DNA of 64,000 bases, taken from contig NZ_OBEH01000006.1 of assembly GCF_900215465.1 (NCBI RefSeq), positions 124,001-188,000 on the forward strand. Direction: 5' to 3'. Numbering within the stretch: position 1 is the stretch's first letter; each line of letters opens with the position of its first letter. Below are positions 19,305 through 28,506 of the stretch, in pieces. The stretch is from Flagellimonas pacifica. Its GTDB lineage: Bacteria > Bacteroidota > Bacteroidia > Flavobacteriales > Flavobacteriaceae. The notes beneath the pieces were generated by a model that had not been told where the DNA came from, did not search any database, and saw only the letters and a program-made list of their open reading frames with translations. Position numbers and translations under genes: made by a program.

Positions 19305-19565
19305 ATGGAAGATAAAAGAAATTTAAGAAAAGAAAGAATAGGCGTTGTTACCAGCAGCAAAATGGAGAAGTCCATTGTAGTTTCTGAGGTAAAGCGAGTA
19401 AAACACCCTATGTACGGTAAGTTCGTTTTGAAGACCAAGAAATATGTTGCCCATGATGAAAAGAATGATTGCAACGAAGGTGATACCGTTAAAATAATGG
19501 AAACCCGACCATTGAGCAAGACTAAATGTTGGAGGTTGGTTGAAATCCTTGAAAGAGCTAAATAA
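19305..19565 (+). CDS. rpsQ: 30S ribosomal protein S17 (uS17)
   Basis: 86 aa OB-fold protein. [19 protein letters not shown], the KHPMYGKFV loop and the C-terminal [16 protein letters not shown] are all family features. S17 is a primary binder of the 16S 5' domain. rplN starts 2 bases after its stop. Confidence 0.98.
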   Translation: MEDKRNLRKERIGVVTSSKMEKSIVVSEVKRVKHPMYGKFVLKTKKYVAHDEKNDCNEGDTVKIMETRPLSKTKCWRLVEILERAK

Positions 19566-19567
19566 TT

Positions 19568-19936
19568 ATGTTACAGCAAGAATCTAGATTAAAGGTTGCG
19601 GACAATACAGGTGCAAAAGAAGTTTTGACCATCCGCGTACTTGGAGGAACAAAGAGAAGATATGCTTCATTGGGAGATAAGATTGTGGTTACCGTTAAAG
19701 AAGCTGCACCCAATGGAACGGTAAAAAAAGGTTCTGTTTCAACAGCTGTTGTAGTTAGAACAAAGAAGGAAGTAAGAAGACCAGATGGTTCTTACATTCG
19801 TTTTGACGACAATGCCTGTGTTTTGCTGAATCCAACAGGTGAAATGAGAGGAACTAGGGTTTTTGGACCAGTTGCCAGAGAACTTAGGGACAAGCAGTTC
19901 ATGAAGATTGTTTCATTAGCTCCAGAGGTGCTTTAA
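19568..19936 (+). CDS. rplN: 50S ribosomal protein L14 (uL14)
   Basis: 122 aa, exact family length. It has [19 protein letters not shown] at the start, [21 protein letters not shown] in the middle and [13 protein letters not shown] near the end. L14 contacts 16S rRNA in an intersubunit bridge and is the binding site of the silencing factor RsfS. Confidence 0.99.
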   Translation: MLQQESRLKVADNTGAKEVLTIRVLGGTKRRYASLGDKIVVTVKEAAPNGTVKKGSVSTAVVVRTKKEVRRPDGSYIRFDDNACVLLNPTGEMRGTRVFGPVARELRDKQFMKIVSLAPEVL

Positions 19937-19950
19937 AAGAAATATCAGAA

Positions 19951-20265
19951 ATGATGAAGTTGAAAATTAAAACAGGGGATACGGTTAAGGTCATTGCGGG
20001 AGACCACAAAGGCACTGAAGGAAAAGTACTTCAGGTGGATCGTGAAAAGAACAAGGCTGTTGTGGAAGGTGTGAACACTGTTTCCAAACATGAGAAGCCA
20101 AGTGCAAAGAATCCTCAAGGTGGAATAGTGAAAAAAGAAGCTCCCATCCACATCTCCAACCTATCGTTGATCGATCCAAAATCTGGGGAGACCACACGAG
20201 TTGGTTATGAGGAGAGAGAAGGAAAGAAAGTTAGATTTGCAAAAAAATCCAATGAAGTAATTTAG
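19951..20265 (+). CDS. rplX: 50S ribosomal protein L24 (uL24)
   Basis: 104 aa (103 if the second ATG at 19954 is used; the two are adjacent and cannot be told apart by eye). A KOW motif is visible in [21 protein letters not shown]24 is an early assembly initiator of the 50S subunit. It starts 14 bases after rplN and is followed 2 bases later by rplE. Confidence 0.98.
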   Translation: MMKLKIKTGDTVKVIAGDHKGTEGKVLQVDREKNKAVVEGVNTVSKHEKPSAKNPQGGIVKKEAPIHISNLSLIDPKSGETTRVGYEEREGKKVRFAKKSNEVI

Positions 20266-20267
20266 TT

Positions 20268-20819
20268 ATGAGTTACATTCCAAGATTAAAGACAGAATAT
20301 AGGGAGCGTGTTGTAAAAGCACTATCCGACGAATTTGGTTACAAAAATGTAATGCAGGTTCCTAAATTGGAAAAGATTGTAGTGAGCCGTGGTGTTGGTG
20401 CAGCTGTTTCTGACAAGAAGCTTATTGACCATGCAGTGGATGAACTTACAAATATTACTGGTCAAAAGGCAGTTGCCACAATTTCTAAAAAGGACGTTGC
20501 TACTTTCAAATTGAGAAAGGGTATGCCAATTGGCGCTAAAGTAACCCTCCGAGGAGAAAGAATGTATGAGTTTTTGGATAGATTGATTACGTCTGCATTG
20601 CCAAGGGTTCGAGACTTTCAGGGTATAAGGGCCACTGGATTTGATGGAAGAGGTAACTATAGCTTAGGGGTTACAGAGCAAATCATTTTTCCTGAAATCA
20701 ATATCGATAAGATCAACAGAATTAATGGAATGGATATCACATTTGTTACTTCTGCAGAAACAGATAAAGAAGCAAAATCATTGTTAACCGAATTGGGGTT
20801 ACCCTTTAAAAAGAACTAA
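20268..20819 (+). CDS. rplE: 50S ribosomal protein L5 (uL5)
   Basis: 183 aa. It carries [20 protein letters not shown], the [17 protein letters not shown] segment and [10 protein letters not shown], which contacts P-site tRNA. L5 binds 5S rRNA in the central protuberance with L18, encoded 1.3 kb downstream. Confidence 0.99.
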   Translation: MSYIPRLKTEYRERVVKALSDEFGYKNVMQVPKLEKIVVSRGVGAAVSDKKLIDHAVDELTNITGQKAVATISKKDVATFKLRKGMPIGAKVTLRGERMYEFLDRLITSALPRVRDFQGIRATGFDGRGNYSLGVTEQIIFPEINIDKINRINGMDITFVTSAETDKEAKSLLTELGLPFKKN

Positions 20820-20821
20820 GT

Positions 20822-21091
20822 ATGGCTAAGGAATCAATGAAAGCCCGTGAGGTAAAAAGGGCTAAAACGGTTGCAAAGTATGCAGAAAAAAGAAAGGCTT
20901 TAAAAGAAGCTGGTGATTATGAAGCTTTGCAGAAGCTTCCCAAAAATGCATCTCCGGTTCGTATGCGCAATCGTTGCAAACTAACTGGAAGACCAAGAGG
21001 ATATATGAGAACATTTGGTATATCTAGGGTTACTTTTAGGGAAATGGCCAACCAGGGCTTGATTCCAGGAGTTAAAAAGGCAAGTTGGTAA
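20822..21091 (+). CDS. rpsN: 30S ribosomal protein S14, zinc-free long form (uS14)
   Basis: 89 aa, the long C-minus form. The CXXC pairs of the short zinc-binding form are absent; only [20 protein letters not shown] keeps a single Cys. It is an ordinary functional S14, not a degraded zinc form. It lies 2 bp behind rplE. Confidence 0.98.
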   Translation: MAKESMKAREVKRAKTVAKYAEKRKALKEAGDYEALQKLPKNASPVRMRNRCKLTGRPRGYMRTFGISRVTFREMANQGLIPGVKKASW

Positions 21092-21108
21092 ACAGATAAA
21101 GAAAAGAA

Positions 21109-21507
21109 ATGCTTACAGATCCAATTTCAGATTATTTGACCAGAATTAGAAATGCCAGTAGTGCAGGTCATAGGGTAGTGGATATTCCCGCTTCCAATCT
21201 AAAAAGACAGATTACCAAAATATTATTCGATCAAGGATATATTTTGAGCTACAAGTTCGAGGATGACAAAGTTCAAGGAAACATCAAAATTGCCTTGAAG
21301 TATGATAAGTTTACCAAAGAGCCGGTTATTAAAAAATTGCAAAGGGTAAGTAAGCCTGGATTACGTAAATATACAGGTTCGGGTGAATTGCCAAGGGTAC
21401 TTAACGGTTTGGGCGTTGCTATTATTTCAACATCCCACGGAGTTATGACCAGCAAACAAGCTAAGCAAGAAAACGTAGGTGGCGAAGTATTGTGCTACGT
21501 TTATTAA
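21109..21507 (+). CDS. rpsH: 30S ribosomal protein S8 (uS8)
   Basis: 132 aa. DPISDYLTRIRNASSAGH at the N-terminus and the C-terminal signature STSHGVMTSKQAKQENVGGE mark S8. In E. coli S8 represses the spc operon by binding the rplE translation start; no matching helix is obvious at the 2-nt rplX-rplE junction here. Confidence 0.99.
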   Translation: MLTDPISDYLTRIRNASSAGHRVVDIPASNLKRQITKILFDQGYILSYKFEDDKVQGNIKIALKYDKFTKEPVIKKLQRVSKPGLRKYTGSGELPRVLNGLGVAIISTSHGVMTSKQAKQENVGGEVLCYVY

Positions 21508-21525
21508 TAGTAAAGAGAAGAAAAA

Positions 21526-22068
21526 ATGTCTAGAATAGGTAACAATCCAATTACAATTCCAGAAGGTGTCACTGTAGAGGTGAACGAGAATGTAGTTACC
21601 ATAAAAGGTAAATTGGGAGAACTTTCCCAAGAATTTTCAGGGGTTGCCATAAAGGTTGAAGATGGAGCTGTGCATGTTGCAAGACCATCGGATTCCAAAG
21701 AGCACAAAGCAAAGCACGGACTATACCGTTCCCTTGTTGATAATATGGTTGCAGGTGTATCAAAAGGATGGACCAAGGAATTGGAATTGGTAGGGGTAGG
21801 ATATAGAGCAAGTAACCAAGGACAAAAATTGGATTTGGCTTTAGGTTTCTCCCACAATATTGTATTGAATATTGCTCCAGAAGTAAAGATTGAGACCATT
21901 TCCGAAAAAGGAAAGAATCCAATCGTAAAATTAACATCTCACGACAAGCAATTGGTAGGTCAAGTAGCTGCCAAGATAAGAGGTTTCCGTAAGCCAGAAC
22001 CTTACAAAGGAAAAGGAGTCAAGTTTGTTGGTGAGCAATTAAGAAGAAAAGCAGGTAAATCAGCTTAA
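21526..22068 (+). CDS. rplF: 50S ribosomal protein L6 (uL6)
   Basis: 180 aa with two tandem L6 domains: [15 protein letters not shown] at the start and the second-domain signature [20 protein letters not shown] near residues 150-170. It lies near the GTPase-associated region of the 50S subunit, where EF-G docks. Confidence 0.99.
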   Translation: MSRIGNNPITIPEGVTVEVNENVVTIKGKLGELSQEFSGVAIKVEDGAVHVARPSDSKEHKAKHGLYRSLVDNMVAGVSKGWTKELELVGVGYRASNQGQKLDLALGFSHNIVLNIAPEVKIETISEKGKNPIVKLTSHDKQLVGQVAAKIRGFRKPEPYKGKGVKFVGEQLRRKAGKSA

Positions 22069-22079
22069 TAATTAAGACT

Positions 22080-22433
22080 ATGGGATTATCTAAGACTGAA
22101 AGAAGATTACGAATCAGAAGAAGAATACGAAAAGTATCTTCTGGTACTGAAGCAAGACCAAGGTTGTCTGTATTCAGAAGTAATAAAGAAATATACGCTC
22201 AATTGATTGATGACAACAAAGGAGTTACTTTGGCTGCTGCATCATCAAGAGACAAAGATGTGGAGGCAAAAGGCACTAAAAGCGAAGTTGCTACCCTAGT
22301 TGGTAAGGCTATTGCTGAAAAGGCAAAAAAGCTTGGTGTTGAAGCTGTAGCTTTCGATAGAGGAGGAAACCTTTACCACGGAAGAGTAAAATCATTGGCT
22401 GAAGGAGCAAGGGAAGCAGGACTTAAATTCTAA
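22080..22433 (+). CDS. rplR: 50S ribosomal protein L18 (uL18)
   Basis: 117 aa, with the Arg-rich N-terminus ([19 protein letters not shown]) that threads into 5S rRNA and the C-terminal [26 protein letters not shown] block. It binds 5S rRNA with L5. Confidence 0.98.
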   Translation: MGLSKTERRLRIRRRIRKVSSGTEARPRLSVFRSNKEIYAQLIDDNKGVTLAAASSRDKDVEAKGTKSEVATLVGKAIAEKAKKLGVEAVAFDRGGNLYHGRVKSLAEGAREAGLKF

Positions 22434-22440
22434 TATAACT

Positions 22441-22965
22441 ATGTACCAGAAATACAAAAACGTAGAAACAGTAAAACCAGGTGGACTGGAGTTGAAAGAT
22501 CGTTTGGTAGGAGTCCAAAGGGTTACTAAAGTTACTAAAGGTGGTAGAGCATTCGGTTTTTCAGCAATAGTTGTTGTTGGAGATGAGAATGGTGTTGTTG
22601 GACATGGTTTGGGAAAATCCAAAGAAGTTGCCACTGCTATTGCAAAGGCCATTGAGGATGCCAAAAAGAATTTGGTAAGAATTCCTTTGAACAAGGGAAC
22701 ACTTCCACATGAACAAAAAGGAAAGTACGGTGGTGCACGTGTTTACATTCAACCAGCATCCCATGGTACAGGAGTTATTGCAGGTGGTGCCGTAAGAGCG
22801 GTATTGGAAGCCGTTGGGGTTCATGATGTATTGTCAAAATCACAAGGATCTTCCAACCCACATAATGTTGTTAAAGCTACTTTTGATGCCCTTTTACAAT
22901 TAAGAGGAGCCCATACAGTTGCTAAGCAAAGAGGTATTTCTTTAGAAAAAGTCTTTAAAGGATAA
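22441..22965 (+). CDS. rpsE: 30S ribosomal protein S5 (uS5)
   Basis: 174 aa. The dsRBD-like N-terminal domain includes [19 protein letters not shown], where spectinomycin-resistance changes map in other bacteria; the loop looks wild type. The second domain includes [21 protein letters not shown]5 shapes the mRNA entry channel with S3 and S4. Confidence 0.99.
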   Translation: MYQKYKNVETVKPGGLELKDRLVGVQRVTKVTKGGRAFGFSAIVVVGDENGVVGHGLGKSKEVATAIAKAIEDAKKNLVRIPLNKGTLPHEQKGKYGGARVYIQPASHGTGVIAGGAVRAVLEAVGVHDVLSKSQGSSNPHNVVKATFDALLQLRGAHTVAKQRGISLEKVFKG

Positions 22966-22978
22966 ATACGAGGATATT

Positions 22979-23158
22979 ATGTCAAAGATTAAGGTTAAAC
23001 AAGTAAAGAGCGCTATTAAAAGGACTCAAAACCAGAAAAGGACTTTGGAGGCCCTTGGACTGCGCAAGATTGGGCACGTTGTTGAGCACGATGCAACGCC
23101 TAATATCCTTGGAATGATAAATAAGGTTAAACACTTGGTTTCCACAGAGGAAGCTTAA
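22979..23158 (+). CDS. rpmD: 50S ribosomal protein L30 (uL30)
   Basis: 59 aa, read directly from the sequence; it fills an otherwise unexplained 206-bp gap between rpsE and rplO. It starts MSKIKVKQVKSAIKRTQNQK, with LEALGLRKIGHVVEHDATP and a GMINKVKHLV helix at the end, all L30 signatures. Gaps of 13 nt on each side. L30 is absent from several bacterial lineages but retained here. Confidence 0.97.
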   Translation: MSKIKVKQVKSAIKRTQNQKRTLEALGLRKIGHVVEHDATPNILGMINKVKHLVSTEEA

Positions 23159-23171
23159 AATATAACGGTAC

Positions 23172-23624
23172 ATGGATTTACATAATCTTAAACCAGCAGA
23201 AGGCGCTGTTAACAGAGATGGAAAACGTTTAGGACGAGGAGAAGGTTCTGGAAAAGGCGGGACTGCTGCAAGAGGACATAAAGGTGCCAAATCTAGATCA
23301 GGATACTCTAAAAAGATTGGTTTTGAAGGTGGTCAAATGCCTTTACAACGTCGTGTTCCTAAATTTGGTTTTAAGAACATCAACAGAAAAGAATATCAAG
23401 GAATCAATTTGGGTAAGTTGCAAGAGTTGGTTGACAATGGTATAGTGAAGAAAGAAGTTACTTTGGATACCCTTGTAGAAAACAGATTGGCTCACAAGAA
23501 CGATTTGGTGAAGATTTTGGGTGATGGCGAATTAAAAGCTGCACTAAAAATATCTGTACATAAATTTTCTGCTTCTGCTAAAGCAGCAATTGAGGCCGCA
23601 GGAGGAGAGGCAATAAGTTTATAA
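23172..23624 (+). CDS. rplO: 50S ribosomal protein L15 (uL15)
   Basis: 150 aa. The glycine/arginine-rich N-terminal tail RLGRGEGSGKGGTAARGHKG is followed by FEGGQMPLQRRVPKFGFKN, the family signature, and a compact C-terminal domain. It precedes secY by 12 nt, as in the classic spc operon. Confidence 0.99.
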   Translation: MDLHNLKPAEGAVNRDGKRLGRGEGSGKGGTAARGHKGAKSRSGYSKKIGFEGGQMPLQRRVPKFGFKNINRKEYQGINLGKLQELVDNGIVKKEVTLDTLVENRLAHKNDLVKILGDGELKAALKISVHKFSASAKAAIEAAGGEAISL

Positions 23625-23636
23625 GTAAAATAAGGC

Positions 23637-24980
23637 ATGAAGAAATTTATTGAGACCATATCAAATATTTGGAAGATTGAAGAACTAAGGCAACGTATTA
23701 TAATTACCTTAGGTTTACTATTGGTGTATCGTTTTGGTGCGCAGATTGTTCTTCCAGGTATTGATACTTCCCAATTGGCACAATTGACCTCTAGTACCGA
23801 GAATGGTATTTTGGGTATTCTTAATGCTTTTACAGGCGGGGCATTTGCAAATGCATCCGTTTTTGCTTTGGGGATCATGCCCTACATCTCAGCATCGATT
23901 GTGGTGCAGTTGATGGGGATTGCAATTCCTTATTTACAAAAATTACAGAAAGAAGGAGAAAGTGGTAGAAAGACCATTAACCAGATTACACGTTGGTTGA
24001 CCATTGCTATTTGTATTGTTCAAGCACCGGCATATTTATTTGGTTTGGGGGCACTTGGTGTTCCAGATAGTGCCTTTATATTGGGCAAAGGATTGGATTT
24101 CATCATTCCGGCAGTAATCATCTTGGTTACAGGTTGTGTATTTGCCATGTGGTTGGGAGAGAAGATTACCGATAAAGGTATCGGAAACGGTATTTCGTTA
24201 TTGATTATGATTGGTATCATAGCTACTATGCCACAATCATTCGTTCAAGAATTTATTTCAAGAACTACCAACAATACAGGGGGTATAATGTTTATCCTTA
24301 TTGAGGTGATTATTTGGTTCCTGGTTATCTTGGCCAGTGTACTATTAGTAATGGCGGTACGTCAGATTCCAGTACAATATGCAAGAAGAACAGCTTCTGG
24401 AGGTTATGAAAAGAACGTGATGGGGTCTAGGCAGTACATTCCATTAAAGTTGAATGCTTCTGGGGTAATGCCTATTATCTTTGCACAAGCAATCATGTTT
24501 GCACCTAGCTTGATAGGAAAAACCTTTAACAATACAGCGGCAGGTCAATGGATGGAAGTTCAGTTCGCCGATATCTTCGGGTTGGCGTACAACATATTGT
24601 TTGCAGTATTGATTATCATATTCACTTATTTCTACACGGCGATTACCGTTCCTACGAACAAAATGGCCGATGATTTGAAAAGAAGTGGCGGTTTTATACC
24701 AGGAATTAGACCTGGTAAAGAAACTGGGGATTATTTGGATAAGATAATGTCACTGATCACATTGCCCGGTTCTGTTTTCTTGGCACTATTGGCGGTATTG
24801 CCAGCAGTGGTTGTTAAGTTGATGGATGTACAGGCTGGTTGGGCATTGTTTTATGGAGGTACATCACTATTGATAATGGTGGGTGTTGCCATTGACACGG
24901 TACAACAAGTAAATTCTTATTTGTTGAATAGACATTACGATGGTTTGATGAAAACCGGTAAAAATAGAAAAGTAGCATAA
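23637..24980 (+). CDS. secY: Protein translocase subunit SecY
   Basis: 447 aa with about ten hydrophobic segments. Signatures include FTGGAFANASVFALGIMPYI (TM2/plug region), PVQYARRTASGGYEKN before TM6, and the cytosolic loop FYTAITVPTNKMADDLKRSGGFIPGIRPGK-type stretch around 24650-24720, where SecA and ribosomes bind. It forms the protein-conducting channel with SecE and SecG. Its place between rplO and infA (no adk or map gene in between) is a compact variant of the spc operon. Confidence 0.98.
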   Translation: MKKFIETISNIWKIEELRQRIIITLGLLLVYRFGAQIVLPGIDTSQLAQLTSSTENGILGILNAFTGGAFANASVFALGIMPYISASIVVQLMGIAIPYLQKLQKEGESGRKTINQITRWLTIAICIVQAPAYLFGLGALGVPDSAFILGKGLDFIIPAVIILVTGCVFAMWLGEKITDKGIGNGISLLIMIGIIATMPQSFVQEFISRTTNNTGGIMFILIEVIIWFLVILASVLLVMAVRQIPVQYARRTASGGYEKNVMGSRQYIPLKLNASGVMPIIFAQAIMFAPSLIGKTFNNTAAGQWMEVQFADIFGLAYNILFAVLIIIFTYFYTAITVPTNKMADDLKRSGGFIPGIRPGKETGDYLDKIMSLITLPGSVFLALLAVLPAVVVKLMDVQAGWALFYGGTSLLIMVGVAIDTVQQVNSYLLNRHYDGLMKTGKNRKVA

Positions 24981-24983
24981 TTT

Positions 24984-25199
24984 ATGGCAAAGCAGCCAGC
25001 AATAGAACAAGACGGAACTATAATTGAAGCATTGTCCAACGCAATGTTTAGAGTTGAATTAGAGAACGGTCATGTTGTTACAGCTCATATCTCTGGAAAA
25101 ATGCGTATGCACTATATAAAGTTACTTCCAGGGGACAAGGTAAAGCTTGAAATGAGCCCATATGATTTAACAAAAGCAAGAATTACTTACAGATACTAA
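24984..25199 (+). CDS. infA: Translation initiation factor IF-1
   Basis: 71-aa S1-type OB fold. It reads [17 protein letters not shown] at the start, then [20 protein letters not shown] and the [20 protein letters not shown] signature. IF-1 occupies the 30S A site at initiation. It starts 3 bases after secY. Confidence 0.98.
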   Translation: MAKQPAIEQDGTIIEALSNAMFRVELENGHVVTAHISGKMRMHYIKLLPGDKVKLEMSPYDLTKARITYRY

Positions 25200-25203
25200 T
25201 ACG

Positions 25204-25320
25204 ATGAAAGTTAGAGCATCAGTTAAGAAAAGAAGCGCCGAATGCAAGATAGTTCGCAGAAAAGGCAGATTATACGTAATCAACAAAAAGAATCCTAGAT
25301 TTAAACAAAGACAAGGGTAA
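25204..25320 (+). CDS. rpmJ: 50S ribosomal protein L36, zinc-free form (bL36)
   Basis: 38 aa, read directly between infA and rpsM. It begins [20 protein letters not shown] and ends FKQRQG. The E. coli protein uses three Cys and one His to bind zinc; here only one Cys (residue 14) remains, so this is a C-minus paralogue form. The flanks are tight (4 nt and 2 nt), supporting a real, expressed gene. Confidence 0.96.
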   Translation: MKVRASVKKRSAECKIVRRKGRLYVINKKNPRFKQRQG

Positions 25321-25322
25321 TT

Positions 25323-25697
25323 ATGGCAAGAATTGCAGGTGTAGATATACCTAAACAAAAGCGAGGAGTTATTTCACTTACCTACATTTACGGAATTGGT
25401 AAAAGTAGAGCTCAAGAGATTTTGGCAAAAGCCCAAGTAAGTGAGGATACTAAAGTTTCAGATTGGAATGATGATGAAATAGGAAAAATCAGGGAAGCTG
25501 TTTCCTCTTTCACCATTGAAGGTGAACTTCGCTCAGAAACGCAGTTGAACATCAAACGATTGATGGATATTGGTTGTTACCGCGGAATTCGTCACAGATC
25601 TGGATTACCACTAAGAGGTCAGCGTACCAAGAACAACTCTAGGACAAGAAAAGGAAAAAGAAAAACGGTTGCTAACAAGAAGAAAGCAACTAAATAA
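25323..25697 (+). CDS. rpsM: 30S ribosomal protein S13 (uS13)
   Basis: 124 aa. The helix-hairpin-helix region [15 protein letters not shown] and the C-terminal tail [20 protein letters not shown], which contacts P-site tRNA, are complete. It is followed by a 103-nt spacer rather than directly by rpsK. Confidence 0.99.
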   Translation: MARIAGVDIPKQKRGVISLTYIYGIGKSRAQEILAKAQVSEDTKVSDWNDDEIGKIREAVSSFTIEGELRSETQLNIKRLMDIGCYRGIRHRSGLPLRGQRTKNNSRTRKGKRKTVANKKKATK

Positions 25698-25711
25698 TAA
25701 TCAGGTAGTCA

Positions 25712-25794
25712 TTAGTATTTAGACGTTAGAAGAATCTGTTTGAAATGTAAAAGTCTAGGATTCCAATAACTAAGAACTAACAACTAGAAACTAA
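25712..25794. repeat. Heptad-periodic inverted repeat between rpsM and rpsK
   Basis: Left arm: TTAG at 25712, 25719 and 25726, exactly every 7 nt. Right arm: CTAA at 25770, 25777, (CTAG) 25784 and 25791, again every 7 nt. CTAA is the reverse complement of TTAG, and three unit pairs fall in register (position sum 51506 for each). Spacer triplets differ. A GAATC/GATTC pair (25732-25736/25759-25763) closes the centre with a shifted register. It lies 6 nt before the rpsK ATG. A second element of the same design is at 50270-50339. Confidence 0.75.
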
Positions 25795-25800
25795 AAAAAT

Positions 25801-26193
25801 ATGGCAAAGGCAAGTACTAAAACAACGAAGAAGCGTAAAGTAGTTGTAGAATCTACGGGAGAAGCACACGTTACTGCGTCATTCAACAATATCATTATTT
25901 CTTTGACCAACAAAAAAGGAGATGTAATCTCTTGGTCTTCTGCTGGAAAACTTGGTTTTAGGGGTTCTAAAAAGAACACTCCCTACGCTGCCCAGGTTGC
26001 TGCTGAGGATTGTGCAAAAGTAGCACACGAAGCTGGTCTTAGAAAAGTAAAGGTTTATGTAAAAGGACCTGGAAATGGTAGAGAGTCTGCAATTCGTTCT
26101 ATCCACAATGCTGGAATAGAAGTTACAGAAATTGTAGATGTTACTCCACTACCGCACAACGGTTGTAGACCTCCTAAAAGAAGAAGAGTTTAA
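25801..26193 (+). CDS. rpsK: 30S ribosomal protein S11 (uS11)
   Basis: 130 aa. [17 protein letters not shown], the [20 protein letters not shown] core and the C-terminal [13 protein letters not shown] are standard. S11 supports the platform near the mRNA exit. It is flanked on both sides by ~100-nt non-coding spacers, which is unusual in an otherwise tight cluster. Confidence 0.99.
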   Translation: MAKASTKTTKKRKVVVESTGEAHVTASFNNIIISLTNKKGDVISWSSAGKLGFRGSKKNTPYAAQVAAEDCAKVAHEAGLRKVKVYVKGPGNGRESAIRSIHNAGIEVTEIVDVTPLPHNGCRPPKRRRV

Positions 26194-26227
26194 TTAATAA
26201 TCATAACGGGCCCAAAAGGGTCTTCAC

Positions 26228-26281
26228 GAAAGTGCACTATCGATTATCGAAGGATAAGCCTTAATTCATAATCGCACTTTC
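26228..26281 (+). promoter_or_regulatory. Structured leader upstream of rpsD (candidate S4-responsive element)
   Basis: GAAAGTGC (26228-26235) pairs with GCACTTTC (26274-26281); a 6-nt bulge on the 5' side is followed by a second helix GATTAT (26242-26247) with ATAATC (26268-26273). An inner AAGG/CCTT mini-stem caps it. A small CCC-AAAA-GGG hairpin precedes it. The structure ends 13 nt before the rpsD ATG. S4 autoregulation through leaders of its own gene is known in several bacteria, so S4 is the natural candidate ligand, but this is inference. Confidence 0.6.
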
Positions 26282-26294
26282 AAAACTAAAGAAG

Positions 26295-26900
26295 ATGGCA
26301 AGATACACAGGACCAAAATCAAAAATCGCTAGAAAATTTGGAGAAGCGATTTTCGGAGACGATAAAGCCTTCGAAAAGAAAAGTTACCCTCCAGGACAAC
26401 ACGGAAACAACAGACGCCGTGGTAAAAAGTCTGAATATGCAATCCAGTTGATGGAGAAGCAAAAAGCCAAGTATACCTACGGTATTTTGGAAAAGCAATT
26501 TAGAAACCTTTTTGCCAAGGCAAACCGTAGCAAAGGAGTAACCGGTGAGGTATTGCTTCAATTGTGCGAATCCCGTTTGGACAATGTGGTATATAGAATG
26601 GGACTTTCTCCTTCAAGGAGCGGTGCAAGACAGTTGGTTTCACACAGACATATCACTGTAAATGGTGAAATCGTGAACATTCCCTCTTTCTCTCTAAAAC
26701 CTGGAGATGTGGTTGCTATTAGAGAAAAATCTAAATCCGTTCAAGCCATAAATGATTCATTGGCTAACAATAGCAGTGTTTACGAATGGATTACATGGAA
26801 TACCGAAAAGAAAGAAGGTACATACGTTACCATTCCTGAAAGAATGCAGATTCCAGAAAATATCAAGGAACAATTAATCGTCGAGTTATACTCTAAATAA
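26295..26900 (+). CDS. rpsD: 30S ribosomal protein S4 (uS4)
   Basis: 201 aa, C-minus form without an N-terminal zinc cluster. [19 protein letters not shown] and the S4 RNA-binding domain around [18 protein letters not shown] and [13 protein letters not shown] are clear. S4 is a primary 16S binder and a common autoregulator; the structured spacer in front of it fits that role. Confidence 0.99.
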   Translation: MARYTGPKSKIARKFGEAIFGDDKAFEKKSYPPGQHGNNRRRGKKSEYAIQLMEKQKAKYTYGILEKQFRNLFAKANRSKGVTGEVLLQLCESRLDNVVYRMGLSPSRSGARQLVSHRHITVNGEIVNIPSFSLKPGDVVAIREKSKSVQAINDSLANNSSVYEWITWNTEKKEGTYVTIPERMQIPENIKEQLIVELYSK

Positions 26901-26919
26901 AATCTAACATTAATCCAAT

Positions 26920-27912
26920 ATGGCATTACTTAATTTTCAGAAGCCCGATAAAGTTATAATGATAGATTCAACAGATTTCGAAGGGAAATTTGAATTTCGC
27001 CCTTTGGAACCTGGTTATGGATTAACGGTTGGAAATGCGTTGAGAAGAGTACTTCTTTCCTCTTTGGAAGGTTTTGCTATTACTTCTGTGCGTATTGATG
27101 GAGTTGAACATGAATTTTCTGTTATCCCTGGCGTTGTAGAAGACGTTACGGAAATGATATTGAACCTTAAGCAGGTTCGTTTCAAAAGACAGATAGATGA
27201 CGTTGAGAGCGAAACTGTTTCTGTTTCCGTAAGTGGAAAAGAACAATTGACCGCTGGAGATTTCCAAAAATTCATTTCAGGATACCAAGTATTAAACCCA
27301 GATTTGGTTATCTGTAACATGGACCCTAAAGTAAGTATTAACCTTGAGGTTATTATTGAAAAAGGACGTGGCTATGTTCCTGCTGAGGAAAACAAAAAAT
27401 CCAATGCGCCTTTGGGAAGCATTGCGGTCGATTCTGTTTATACTCCGGTAAAGAACGTAAAGTACAGTATAGAAAACTTTAGGGTAGAGCAAAAGACCGA
27501 TTACGAAAAGTTGGTTTTTGAAATCATCACTGATGGTTCTATCCACCCAAAAGATGCATTGACAGAAGCCGCTAAGGTTTTGATTCATCACTTTATGTTG
27601 TTCTCTGACGAGCGTATTACATTGGAAGCCGATGAAATTGCTCAGACTGAAACCTATGATGAAGAATCATTGCACATGCGTCAGTTGTTGAAAACTAAAT
27701 TGGTAGACATGGACTTGTCCGTAAGGGCATTGAACTGTCTTAAAGCTGCCGAGGTTGATACTTTGGGAGATTTGGTTTCCTTCAACAAAAATGATTTGAT
27801 GAAGTTCAGAAACTTTGGTAAAAAATCGTTGACTGAATTGGAAGAGTTGGTAATCAACAAAGGACTTCAGTTTGGAATGGATCTATCTAAATATAAACTG
27901 GACAAAGATTAA
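26920..27912 (+). CDS. rpoA: DNA-directed RNA polymerase subunit alpha
   Basis: 330 aa. The N-terminal dimerisation domain includes [30 protein letters not shown] sequence (about 27-52) and the C-terminal domain has [23 protein letters not shown] and [16 protein letters not shown], the helix-hairpin-helix that contacts UP elements and activators. It lies 19 nt behind rpsD and 61 nt before rplQ. Confidence 0.99.
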   Translation: MALLNFQKPDKVIMIDSTDFEGKFEFRPLEPGYGLTVGNALRRVLLSSLEGFAITSVRIDGVEHEFSVIPGVVEDVTEMILNLKQVRFKRQIDDVESETVSVSVSGKEQLTAGDFQKFISGYQVLNPDLVICNMDPKVSINLEVIIEKGRGYVPAEENKKSNAPLGSIAVDSVYTPVKNVKYSIENFRVEQKTDYEKLVFEIITDGSIHPKDALTEAAKVLIHHFMLFSDERITLEADEIAQTETYDEESLHMRQLLKTKLVDMDLSVRALNCLKAAEVDTLGDLVSFNKNDLMKFRNFGKKSLTELEELVINKGLQFGMDLSKYKLDKD

Positions 27913-27925
27913 ATAATCATATTTT

Positions 27926-27954
27926 GCTCCCCGTAATTGTGCGGGTTTGGAAGC
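27926..27954 (+). promoter_or_regulatory. Small stem-loop between rpoA and rplQ
   Basis: CCCG (27930-27933) pairs with CGGG (27942-27945), with an outer GCT/AGC pair (27926-27928/27952-27954). It occupies most of the 61-nt rpoA-rplQ gap. It could modulate rplQ translation or be incidental; the stem is short. Confidence 0.35.
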
Positions 27955-27973
27955 AAGATGATAAAACAATACA

Positions 27974-28480
27974 ATGAGACACGGAAAGAAATTTAACCAC
28001 TTAGGAAGAACAGCAGCCCACAGAAAGGCAATGTTGGCCAATATGGCCTGTTCCCTAATAGAGCATAAGAGAATCAACACCACTGTTGCAAAAGCAAAAG
28101 CTTTAAAGCAATTTGTAGAGCCGTTGATTACCAAGTCCAAAGCGGAAAACAACCAGACTACCGAAAAGGGTACGCACAACAGAAGGATTGTTTTCAGTAA
28201 CCTTAGAAGCAAAGAAGCGGTAACCGAACTATTTAGTACCGTAGCGGAAAAGGTTGGCGATAGACCTGGAGGATATACAAGAATCATCAAGTTGGGTAAC
28301 CGTCTTGGGGATAACGCTGACATGGCAATGATAGAGTTGGTTGACTTTAACGAACTTTACAATGCAGGTAAGAAACCAGCTAAGAAAACCACAAGAAGAA
28401 GTAGAAGAGGTGGAGCTAAAAAAGTGGAAGCTGCAGCTCCGGTTGCTGAAACAACTGTAAAGGACGATTCAGAAGAATAA
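27974..28480 (+). CDS. rplQ: 50S ribosomal protein L17 with basic/acidic C-terminal extension (bL17)
   Basis: 168 aa, about 40 longer than E. coli L17. The core [40 protein letters not shown] and [14 protein letters not shown] is standard. The extra tail after ~128 is first Lys/Arg-rich ([15 protein letters not shown]) and then Ala/Glu-rich and acidic, a pattern seen in Bacteroidota. It is the last gene of the superoperon. Confidence 0.98.
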   Translation: MRHGKKFNHLGRTAAHRKAMLANMACSLIEHKRINTTVAKAKALKQFVEPLITKSKAENNQTTEKGTHNRRIVFSNLRSKEAVTELFSTVAEKVGDRPGGYTRIIKLGNRLGDNADMAMIELVDFNELYNAGKKPAKKTTRRSRRGGAKKVEAAAPVAETTVKDDSEE

Positions 28481-28506
28481 AAGATGTTAATTACTATTGA
28501 ATTATT

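Noticed and set aside
25204..25320. rpmJ as a decayed gene because three zinc ligands are missing
   Set aside because: The frame, length and all other conserved residues are intact, as in known zinc-free L36 forms.
25712..25794. CRISPR-like or VNTR explanation of the heptad element
   Set aside because: The unit is 4 nt with 3-nt gaps and reversed in the second arm; there are no 25-40-nt repeats with unique spacers and no cas genes.
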